Assembly (NCBI GenBank): GCA_002716525.1 | Contig: PBBH01000037.1 | Coordinates: forward strand, 3,950 to 9,276 | Length of the DNA stretch: 5,327 bases | Source: Fidelibacterota bacterium | GTDB taxonomy: Bacteria; Fidelibacterota; Marinisomatia; Marinisomatales; TCS55 | Reading direction: 5' to 3' | Part shown: positions 1 through 5,327 of the stretch, piece after piece | Position numbering within the stretch: position 1 is the stretch's first letter | How the letters are laid out: every line of letters begins with the position of its first letter | Notes under the pieces: model-generated | What the model saw: only the letters and a program-made list of their open reading frames with translations | What the model was told of the DNA's origin: nothing | Databases searched by the model: none | Made by a program: the position numbers and the translations under genes

Positions 1-1215
1 CAAGACCGGAATTGTAACGCGATTTGGGATGATGCCGAGGAATTAATTTTCGATGCTAATAATGATGGTTACTGGGATGAAGGTGATGAATACATTGATG
101 AAGGTAACGGGTTTATAGATCCAGCAGAAACATTTACTGATCATGACCTGGATGGTCAACCGGATAATGATGAACTTTATACCATGGGCAATATTCCGAA
201 CCGACTATTAGTTGACTGGTCTGATATAAAGAATCCACAAGTACTTGCTACAATATATGTCGGAGACTCTTTAACTGACCGTTGGTCAAATCCATTTAAT
301 AATATTCTAGTAGAAAGGGTGTTTGAAGATGAACAAAATACTTTAGTTGATAATATTGATTCTCTAGTGACTCTCTATACGAATCAAGTAGTTGCCCATG
401 TAGAAAGTGGAAATAATAATCAGGATTATTTAATTATCAAAACTGAGTGGCAAGATCCAATATCAATGAGTAAAGATTATGATTATCTACTTTTTAAGCA
501 GGACGAACATTTATATAAATTAACGCGGGACAGTTATTTTTTCCCGTATGGTTATTACTGGTCTGAAACCCAGCGCGAGAGCGGTTTCTGGTTCAAAACT
601 GAATTTGTCGATGAAATTTTATTTTATACACCAAATGGATTATTACGGGATGGCGAACGAGTGGATGTCGAATATCTTGATACCACGAATGTTGCGATAT
701 ATAAAATCGAAAAATCATATGCAGTTGATTTAGATAATGTAACAGTACCAGCAAAAAAAATACGGGGTTCTATTGAAAGTGATGGTAGTGTTATTTGTTT
801 TGCAGATGAAAATTGGAATGCGGCGACTTTGCAGGATTGCCCAGGAGTTGATACAACATTCACTGACTGTTTCAGGATCACTAGGGATCTCACAATGACT
901 ATGATTGGTACAGGTGTTGAATATGGTGAACGCAATATAACCTGGCTGGTGAAGGATTATGGTGTTGTTAAAGATGAAGTCCATGTTCGTTGGTCAGAGT
1001 TTCCGGGTGTTGAGGAAAACTGGGTCGGGTATTCTAGATGGGAATTAGGGAAGTATAAGGAATATGGTACAGGCGGAACCTTAATGGGAAGATATTTGAA
1101 ACCAGCGCAGATTGTCAAACTACATGAATTTAACGACGTTCCTGAATTTGACTTCGATTCATACCATACACGCCGAACTGCTGGATTGCAGCGGGTTAAT
1201 TTAATTGAAAATTAA
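1..1215 (+). CDS. Exported protein with EF-hand-like calcium-binding loops, C-terminal part (5' end outside window)
   Basis: The frame is open from base 1 to the TAA at 1213-1215, giving 404 codons. The first ATG (184) is internal, because clearly protein-like sequence continues upstream of it to the edge. Visible residues 2-58 hold four acidic EF-hand/dockerin-like loops. Residues 62-404 form a mainly beta-type region rich in aromatic and acidic residues, with the motif VTVPAKKI at about 247-254 and the segment TMIGTGVEYGERNITWLVKD at about 300-319, followed by GVVKDEV. 'VTVPA...' followed by 'W...GvVK' is loosely reminiscent of DUF3108/TapB-like secreted beta proteins, but I would not assign a family. 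Four cysteines (5, 266, 280, 290) contrast with none in the two downstream genes; the last three could form a disulfide outside the cytoplasm. No C-terminal sorting domain is seen. The gene ends 2 bp before the TonB receptor, so co-expression and a surface or periplasmic role beside it are likely (inference). A lipoprotein signal is plausible but lies outside the window. Confidence 0.85.
   Translation, partial: QDRNCNAIWDDAEELIFDANNDGYWDEGDEYIDEGNGFIDPAETFTDHDLDGQPDNDELYTMGNIPNRLLVDWSDIKNPQVLATIYVGDSLTDRWSNPFNNILVERVFEDEQNTLVDNIDSLVTLYTNQVVAHVESGNNNQDYLIIKTEWQDPISMSKDYDYLLFKQDEHLYKLTRDSYFFPYGYYWSETQRESGFWFKTEFVDEILFYTPNGLLRDGERVDVEYLDTTNVAIYKIEKSYAVDLDNVTVPAKKIRGSIESDGSVICFADENWNAATLQDCPGVDTTFTDCFRITRDLTMTMIGTGVEYGERNITWLVKDYGVVKDEVHVRWSEFPGVEENWVGYSRWELGKYKEYGTGGTLMGRYLKPAQIVKLHEFNDVPEFDFDSYHTRRTAGLQRVNLIEN
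4..174 (+). repeat. Four tandem EF-hand/dockerin-like acidic loops in the first protein
   Basis: In the translated frame starting at base 1, three 12-residue loops follow the EF-hand spacing (ligands at 1, 3, 5, Gly at 6, acidic at 12). They are residues 2-13 (D-x-N-x-N-A...E, with Gly replaced by Ala), 18-29 (D-x-N-x-D-G-x-W-D-x-G-D) and 47-58 (D-x-D-x-D-G-x-P-D-x-D-E). Between them, residues 33-43 (DEGNGFIDPAE) form a shorter, degenerate version. The third full loop resembles thrombospondin type 3 repeats. Known EF-hand and dockerin loops of this spacing bind calcium; binding here is inferred. The array may continue upstream of the window. Confidence 0.75.
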
Positions 1216-1217
1216 TT
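1197..1217 (+). promoter_or_regulatory. Translation start region of the receptor gene, no Shine-Dalgarno
   Basis: The stretch before the ATG at 1218 is almost purely A/T and has no GGAGG-like purine tract; the nearest G-rich bases (GCGGG, about 1191-1195) are too far upstream. The upstream stop codon ends 2 bp before the ATG, so re-initiation or coupling by terminating ribosomes is plausible. SD-poor, A/T-rich leaders are known in Bacteroidota and relatives. The start is chosen because it gives a full signal peptide. Confidence 0.45.
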
Positions 1218-1298
1218 ATGCTGTTATTTTATAAGCGTTCTTTTCATTATTTGGCATTCTTTTTTGTTTCCCTTTTCATGTTATCAAGTCTTTATGCA
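1218..1298 (+). other. Signal peptide of the TonB receptor
   Basis: Codons 1-27 give a short basic start (MLLFYKR), a hydrophobic core (YLAFFFVSLFMLSS) and a small-residue end (LYA, then G), fitting Sec-dependent export with signal peptidase I cleavage. There is no lipobox cysteine. The mature protein would begin directly with the regulatory-like domain. The next in-frame Met (residue 21) would destroy this signal, which supports the start at 1218. Confidence 0.85.
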
Positions 1299-4200
1299 GG
1301 AACCGATGGAACGATCCGTGGTCAAGTTACGGATATTGAAGGTGAACCATTACCCGGTGCACAAGTATTTATTGGGGAAATATCACTTGGTGCAGTAGCA
1401 GATGTTAATGGCAATTACTTAATATTAAATATTCCAATCGGCACTTACGATGTTACAGTAATGATGATGGGTTACCAAAAACAGACAATCCAAGGTGTTG
1501 AAGTAATAATGGATCAAACTCTGTGGCTTAATTTCGCGATTCCTGTAGAGGCATATAAAGGTGACGAAGTACAAGTAGTTGGAGAAAAAAAACTTGTAGA
1601 AAAAGGTACTACTTCTAAAAAAATTACTATTCATAGTGAAGCAATTAGCACACTACCGATTCGCGATATAAATGAACTGTATACACTTCAATCAGGTGTT
1701 GTTAAAGTAGAAAGCAGGAACCAGGGGATACCGGATCATGAAGAACGAGGACTAGAGGAAATACATGTAAGAGGGGGCAGAACAGGTGAGATCGCGTACA
1801 TGATGGATGGCATGTATATCAGGAATCCAATATATGGTGGAATTGGAACTGGGACTCGACTCAACTTTCTTGCAGTAAAAGAATTTGACTGGCAGCCCGG
1901 CGGATTTAATGCTGAATATGGTGATGCAATGGCAGCCGTATCCAATTGGCACACAAAATCAGGGGGAAAGAATTATACTTATCACTTAAAATATGAATCA
2001 AGTGCTTTGGGTGCAGCATTAGGGTCTACATATGACAAATTACGTGGTTTTAATGATTTGAATTTTGGTCTTGGTGGGCCCTTATTAATTGAAGGATTAA
2101 CTTTCTGGTTCTCAGCACAGATTACAGATAAAAAATCTTATAGAGTTTATAAGTTTGATGATATTATATATGAACCATTGCCCAATCAAAACGCTGAAAA
2201 CTATCTCGAAGTTTTAAACAGGAACAAAAGTAATCTTGTGCAACCTTGGGATCTTACGCCGGGATATCGTGGTTTCGGGTTTGATAACACTGCGGATATT
2301 TTTACAAAGTTAACCTATAGGGCTACAAATCGGTTACGATTTTCAGGCTCTTATTGGCAAGTAGCTGCCCATCGAAAAGGATTCAATCCTAGGTATTTAT
2401 ACTGGGATCAAGGTAAAAGTGAATTATTTCGTGATACCTATCGTATCAATATGGAGATAAATCATTCACTATCAAGCAATACATTTTATACTATAAGAGC
2501 CGCCCGCTTCATACAGGACCAGTTTATAGGTGTACGCTGGAATGATAATGATAACGATGGGTTTCCGAACTGGTTTGAATGGCGACATCCTGCTGGGTCG
2601 TACAGTGATATTTCTGACCCTGATAATCCTTATATAGTACCCTATACAATATCTGAACTTGGTGATACAATATATTATACCATGGTTGATTCCAGGAGTG
2701 GTTGGTACTATGGCGCGGAACCAGGTTTGTATAACTGGGAATCTGCAGAGGAATTTACTGATCTTAATGGCAATGGTATTTGGGATGCAGGTGAACCATG
2801 GACTGAAATTAGCGGTCCACATTATAACGATGGTCAATGGGATGGGCCAGAATTGGTTTTCAGTTTGATAGAAAGGGATGGAAGTTATTGGCTCGCACCG
2901 CAAATGTATGAAGATTATCAGCCATTTCTTGATTATCGTCACAAACAGCTGGAGATATTTCAGGATCCAGCTCTTAACCCGCAAGCTAATCCACTCGGTG
3001 GTAGAACACCGTTTTTGGGTACGAACTATACTGGGCACCCTTATGACCCCAATTATTACATGCCAACAATCTTTGGCGGGTACGCTTGGAACGAGGGTAT
3101 GGCTTTTGGGGGTCATGATAATTACTATTCTGAATCTCGTGTTGAAACAAATGAATTCAGGATTGATCTTACTTCCCAGCTCTCTGATGCATACAAGATT
3201 AGGTTCGGGTTTGATTATAGAACACATAAATTGAACTTTTACGAGATCAAAGCACCTTGGCTTGGAGAGGCTGCATTTACTCAGACCTTTGCGGAATACT
3301 GGGAAGATACTGGGCCTGATGGTCTAATGCCTATTGATGAGGAATATGAAAACCCTGATTTTGGGGAGGGGAACGGTAGATGGGAAGCTGGAGAAAAATT
3401 TACCGATTCAAATAAAAATGGCAAATGGGATGATTATAGGGAGCCTGAGGAATTTTCGGCATATATCCAGAATACTTTTGAAGTACCCTGGATGGTAATT
3501 AATGCAGGGATCAGAGTGGATATGGTAAACTATAATACACAACTATGGGCTGATACTTTGGGTCATTTTTCCCCAGGTAAACCGTTTTATTATGCAGATC
3601 AGAATAATAATAATTCTTGGGATATTGGTGAAGATGTAGGCTCTAATCCAGGATTTGCCAACCAAAAAGTAATTTTTACTGATTCTAAATGGTTTTACAA
3701 AATTAGTCCACGAATCGGGATTAGCCATGTGATTACAGACCAGGCAACTTTCACTTTTAACTACGGTTTATATTACCAGACACCTGTCTATCAAAATATA
3801 TTTCTGAATACAAATCGTTTGGACGATCCAGAAGAACTATTTGTCGAAGCAGATGGCAATATTGGTAATGCATCAATGAATGCGGCGCGTTCCCAGGAAT
3901 ACCAATCAGGCTTTAATGTTCAATTTAACCGCTATTGGGCTTATTCAATTATGGCCTGGGTGAAGAAAATGGATCAAATGTCCGGCTACCAAAACACTCG
4001 CTCCGGTGTATACAAATATCAAATATTTGCCAACAATGATTTTGCAAGCGCAAAAGGAATTGATTTCACTTTACAGAATCGTGGACTGAACTATAGCATG
4101 ATGCTTCAGTATACGCGCTCGATCGCGACCGGTAATTCAGAACATGATTGGGCTGCATCAGGCGGCTTAATTGTGGATGCACCTTCCCAGGAGTTTCTTA

Positions 4201-4649
4201 TGCCCTTTGACCGTCCCCATGATTTAACATTTTCTTTTTATTCCAGATTACCATTAGGCGTTACAGGCGGTATCACGGCATTTTATCAATCGGGTTATCC
4301 ATATACACCATATATATTTAATGGCCGCGATCCGCAGATCGATTACGAAAATAAATACGCCAAAAGGAAATCGCCCTTTCGAATGATCAATATATCCTTT
4401 TTCAAAGGAATTAAATATCAGAACCAAATGGTATCCCTAGGTCTAACTGTTTATAATGCATTCAATATCGTCAACGAACTTGATGTATATCCACTGACGG
4501 GAAAAGCGGATGATCCAGGTGAATATTATACCAACTATATCGGACTACCAGATTCTCAGCATGACAAATCAGGTTCGTTCTACGATCAACCTTGGTGGTT
4601 TTATAATCCCAGAGAAATCAACTTTTTTATCAAGATCGATTTTAAATAA
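1218..4649 (+). CDS. TonB-dependent outer-membrane receptor, SusC-like architecture, with Ca-binding-type loops
   Basis: This complete 1143-residue protein should sit in the outer membrane as a TonB-gated transporter; the substrate is unknown. Residues 1-27 are a signal peptide (basic MLLFYKR, then a Phe/Leu-rich core, cleavage near LYA/G). Residues about 31-110 are a carboxypeptidase-regulatory-like domain (GTIRGQVTDIEGEPLPGAQV, then ADVNGNYLILNIPIGTYDVTV). GDEVQVVGEK (115-124) sits where the TonB box is expected. The plug spans about 125-250, with EIHVRGGRTGEIAYMMDG and GGFNAEYGDAMAAVSNWHTKSGG-type signatures. The barrel fills about 251-1143: it contains QSGFNVQFNRYW (897-908), NNDFASAKGIDFTL (939-952), LTVYNAFNIVNELDVY (1076-1091), and ends in an alternating aromatic strand, INFFIKIDFK. 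EF-hand-like loops occur near 443-454, 515-526, 714-741 and 794-805, all in predicted surface loops. No cysteine is present, as usual for outer-membrane barrels. It lies 2 bp after the first gene and 4 bp before the third, so an operon is likely. Family call is firm; ligand is not inferable. Confidence 0.95.
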   Translation: MLLFYKRSFHYLAFFFVSLFMLSSLYAGTDGTIRGQVTDIEGEPLPGAQVFIGEISLGAVADVNGNYLILNIPIGTYDVTVMMMGYQKQTIQGVEVIMDQTLWLNFAIPVEAYKGDEVQVVGEKKLVEKGTTSKKITIHSEAISTLPIRDINELYTLQSGVVKVESRNQGIPDHEERGLEEIHVRGGRTGEIAYMMDGMYIRNPIYGGIGTGTRLNFLAVKEFDWQPGGFNAEYGDAMAAVSNWHTKSGGKNYTYHLKYESSALGAALGSTYDKLRGFNDLNFGLGGPLLIEGLTFWFSAQITDKKSYRVYKFDDIIYEPLPNQNAENYLEVLNRNKSNLVQPWDLTPGYRGFGFDNTADIFTKLTYRATNRLRFSGSYWQVAAHRKGFNPRYLYWDQGKSELFRDTYRINMEINHSLSSNTFYTIRAARFIQDQFIGVRWNDNDNDGFPNWFEWRHPAGSYSDISDPDNPYIVPYTISELGDTIYYTMVDSRSGWYYGAEPGLYNWESAEEFTDLNGNGIWDAGEPWTEISGPHYNDGQWDGPELVFSLIERDGSYWLAPQMYEDYQPFLDYRHKQLEIFQDPALNPQANPLGGRTPFLGTNYTGHPYDPNYYMPTIFGGYAWNEGMAFGGHDNYYSESRVETNEFRIDLTSQLSDAYKIRFGFDYRTHKLNFYEIKAPWLGEAAFTQTFAEYWEDTGPDGLMPIDEEYENPDFGEGNGRWEAGEKFTDSNKNGKWDDYREPEEFSAYIQNTFEVPWMVINAGIRVDMVNYNTQLWADTLGHFSPGKPFYYADQNNNNSWDIGEDVGSNPGFANQKVIFTDSKWFYKISPRIGISHVITDQATFTFNYGLYYQTPVYQNIFLNTNRLDDPEELFVEADGNIGNASMNAARSQEYQSGFNVQFNRYWAYSIMAWVKKMDQMSGYQNTRSGVYKYQIFANNDFASAKGIDFTLQNRGLNYSMMLQYTRSIATGNSEHDWAASGGLIVDAPSQEFLMPFDRPHDLTFSFYSRLPLGVTGGITAFYQSGYPYTPYIFNGRDPQIDYENKYAKRKSPFRMINISFFKGIKYQNQMVSLGLTVYNAFNIVNELDVYPLTGKADDPGEYYTNYIGLPDSQHDKSGSFYDQPWWFYNPREINFFIKIDFK
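1308..1547 (+). other. Carboxypeptidase-regulatory-like beta-sandwich domain of the receptor
   Basis: Residues 31-110 carry the typical pattern G-x-I-x-G-x-V-T-D, E-P-L-P-G-A-x-V, G-x-x-x-D-x-N-G-x-Y and G-x-Y-x-V-T-V-x-x-x-G-Y, as in the N-terminal extension of SusC-like receptors of Bacteroidota and relatives. In that family the domain lies in the periplasm ahead of the plug; its exact role is unclear. Its presence separates this receptor from the simpler siderophore receptors of Proteobacteria. Confidence 0.88.
1560..1967 (+). other. TonB-box-like segment and plug domain of the receptor
   Basis: The segment GDEVQVVGEK (residues 115-124) matches the 'EVVVVG'-type stretch between regulatory domain and plug in SusC-like proteins and is the best TonB-box candidate. 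The plug follows to about residue 250, with LPIRDINELYTLQSG, HVRGGRTGEIAYMMDG and a final GGFNAEYGDAMAA...TKSGG signature. The plug closes the barrel and is moved by TonB in known members. The plug call is firm; the exact TonB box is a guess. Confidence 0.8.
2544..2795 (+). repeat. Two EF-hand-like loops in a long predicted surface loop of the receptor
   Basis: Residues 443-454 read D-x-D-x-D-G-x-x-N-x-x-E, a complete EF-hand ligand pattern (2544-2579). Residues 515-526 read D-x-N-x-N-G-I-W-D-A-G-E (2760-2795), the same W-D-x-G-E variant seen in the gene upstream. Both lie within residues about 431-641, which look like an oversized insertion between barrel strands rather than strand sequence. 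Calcium binding is inferred from ligand spacing only. Confidence 0.7.
3357..3440 (+). repeat. Paired, degenerate EF-hand-like loops in the receptor
   Basis: Residues 714-741 contain GEGNGRWEAGEKFTD followed by SNKNGKWDD. The first copy has acidic/Asn ligands and ends in G-E, but the position-1 ligand is Phe. The second starts at D730 with N732, N734 and G735, but position 12 is Arg. This tandem arrangement (loop, then K/P-F-x-D, then loop) matches the spacing of the array in the upstream gene. Function as a metal site is less certain than for the other copies. Confidence 0.6.
3597..3632 (+). repeat. Single EF-hand-like loop in the receptor
   Basis: Residues 794-805 read D-Q-N-N-N-N-S-W-D-I-G-E, keeping D1, N3, N5, W8, D9, G11 and E12; the Gly expected at position 6 is Asn. 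It lies between barrel-like segments, so it is probably in an extracellular loop. Confidence 0.6.
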
Positions 4650-4653
4650 TCAA
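4634..4653 (+). promoter_or_regulatory. Translation start region of the third gene, no Shine-Dalgarno
   Basis: The bases before the ATG at 4654 are A/T-rich, include the receptor's stop codon (4647-4649) and show no GGAGG-like tract. A 4 bp gap suggests coupled translation. The start is chosen because MIKIIIFLFLFTIQALA follows at once and is a convincing signal peptide. Confidence 0.45.
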
Positions 4654-4704
4654 ATGATCAAAATAATTATTTTTTTGTTCTTGTTCACGATTCAAGCATT
4701 GGCC
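4654..4704 (+). other. Signal peptide of the third protein
   Basis: Codons 1-17 have one Lys at position 3, an uninterrupted Ile/Leu/Phe core and an A-L-A end before Lys18, fitting Sec export and signal peptidase I. No lipobox Cys is present, so the protein is released or sorted rather than lipid-anchored at its N-terminus. Confidence 0.85.
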
Positions 4705-5327
4705 AAAGAGCCATTAAACTATAAGTCGCCAACCACGCCAAAGCAATTTTTACCTAATCGTTATAGTAAAATAGGTGATTATCCATTTCCGACAAATCCC
4801 ATGACCGACCGCGCTAGAGGCTATTTAATACAGGGGAAAGTAAAAAATGCTATAACCAATTATGGAAATTTTATCAACTGGGATGAACATCCTGCCGGTC
4901 TATGGGGGCAGTATGCCTATCTGCCAGCGGTAAGTATGCTAGCTGGAATACCTGGTCAAATGTATTCCTCAAAATTTAACTGGAATATATATGAATCTAT
5001 TCAGAGCGGTGGTGCAATTTTGCGTCAGACCTGGCAATCATCTGATGCTTACAATGCTTGGTTTACTGATGGGGATACTAATTTTGTGGGGATATTATTT
5101 GATGCTAACGATGACTATGGTAATTGGCAACCGGATAGTTTGTCAAAAATTGATTCCCCAGAATTTGTAAATGACATTTATCAGTGGGGGATTGATGAGG
5201 ATGATGGTTCAATATTTATTAGTGTCGCAGGAGAGACCGACCCAAATAAATCAAATTCGAGGATTGGGCTAATATATCCTTGGGCACTACGACCAAAGCT
5301 TAAAGAAAGAACAGATGATTTCGATGT
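4654..5327 (+). CDS. Secreted tryptophan-rich protein of unknown function, N-terminal part (3' end outside window)
   Basis: The frame runs open from ATG 4654 to the window end, giving 224 codons plus two bases with no stop. Residues 1-17 (MIKIIIFLFLFTIQALA) are a signal peptide with cleavage near ALA/K. The mature part is rich in aromatics, with eight Trp (76, 84, 110, 127, 136, 158, 178, 210), and has no Cys. Distinctive stretches are TDRARGYLIQGKVKNAITNY (51-70), HPAGLWGQYAYLPAVSMLAG (79-98) and RIGLIYPWALRPKLKERTDD (203-222). I recall similar N-termini in large exported proteins of Marinimicrobia/KSB1-type genomes, some ending in a type IX sorting domain, but this is memory and the C-terminus is not visible. 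An acidic stretch, DANDDYGNWQPD (150-161), only loosely recalls the EF-hand-like loops of the genes upstream. It starts 4 bp after the receptor stop, so it is probably co-transcribed and acts in the same envelope process. It does not resemble SusD. Confidence 0.85.
   Translation, partial: MIKIIIFLFLFTIQALAKEPLNYKSPTTPKQFLPNRYSKIGDYPFPTNPMTDRARGYLIQGKVKNAITNYGNFINWDEHPAGLWGQYAYLPAVSMLAGIPGQMYSSKFNWNIYESIQSGGAILRQTWQSSDAYNAWFTDGDTNFVGILFDANDDYGNWQPDSLSKIDSPEFVNDIYQWGIDEDDGSIFISVAGETDPNKSNSRIGLIYPWALRPKLKERTDDFD

Noticed and set aside
624..984. Overlapping - strand open frames opposite the first gene
   Set aside because: The + strand frame carries continuous protein-like sequence. The antisense products show no motif and no start context.
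184..1215. ATG at 184 as the true start of the first gene
   Set aside because: The same frame is open back to base 1 and encodes four well-formed acidic loops. A start at 184 would give MGNIPNRLLVDW with no signal peptide. The gene clearly begins upstream of the window.
2472..3227. 251-residue open frame on the - strand
   Set aside because: It lies wholly inside the receptor gene, has no recognisable domain, and is rich in Ile/Thr/Pro as expected from the antisense of an AT-rich barrel gene.
2659..3234. Two + strand open frames (2659-2868 and 2878-3234) within the receptor
   Set aside because: They are out of frame with the receptor, whose own frame is intact and continuous here with clear family motifs. 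They are shadows, not evidence of a frameshift.
3530..3540. TATAAT-like -10 box
   Set aside because: It sits inside receptor coding sequence in AT-rich DNA, with no convincing -35 partner and no gene start nearby downstream.
4640..4700. Terminator after the receptor gene
   Set aside because: The T-rich run at about 4667-4684 codes for the Ile/Phe/Leu core of the next signal peptide, and no GC-rich hairpin precedes it.
4654..5327. Third gene as a SusD-like lipoprotein
   Set aside because: The signal peptide has no lipobox Cys, and the sequence shows no SusD-type helical repeat pattern. Only its position after a SusC-like receptor suggested it.

Overview
The window is almost wall-to-wall coding on the + strand: three consecutive genes, the first cut by the left edge and the third by the right edge, separated by gaps of only 2 bp and 4 bp. 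This spacing suggests a single transcript. No RNA gene, mobile element, CRISPR array, promoter or terminator could be supported, and no stretch longer than a few bases lacks a gene.

Layout: (1) 1-1215, the C-terminal 404 codons of a probably exported protein whose visible part opens with four tandem EF-hand-like/dockerin-like acidic loops. (2) 1218-4649, a complete 1143-residue TonB-dependent outer-membrane receptor with a signal peptide, a carboxypeptidase-regulatory-like domain, a plug and a long beta-barrel. Further EF-hand-like loops of the type D-x-N-x-N-G-x-W-D-x-G-E are inserted in its predicted surface loops. (3) 4654-5327, the first 224 codons of a secreted, tryptophan-rich protein of unknown function with its own signal peptide.

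Organism: AT-rich DNA, a SusC-like receptor architecture (regulatory domain plus plug plus barrel), start codons without a Shine-Dalgarno sequence, and abundant 'NGNGxWDxGE' loops point to the FCB group. From memory, this style is best matched by marine Candidatus Marinimicrobia (SAR406) or relatives such as Calditrichota/KSB1. This is an inference from protein style; no marker gene is present.

Working together: the simplest reading is a cell-envelope locus. The receptor would import an unknown ligand in a TonB/ExbBD-driven way, and the two flanking exported proteins would be surface or periplasmic partners, loosely comparable to SusC with accessory proteins although neither flank looks like SusD. 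The first protein and the receptor carry the same putative Ca-binding loop, so calcium may stabilise the assembly. The substrate cannot be told from the sequence.
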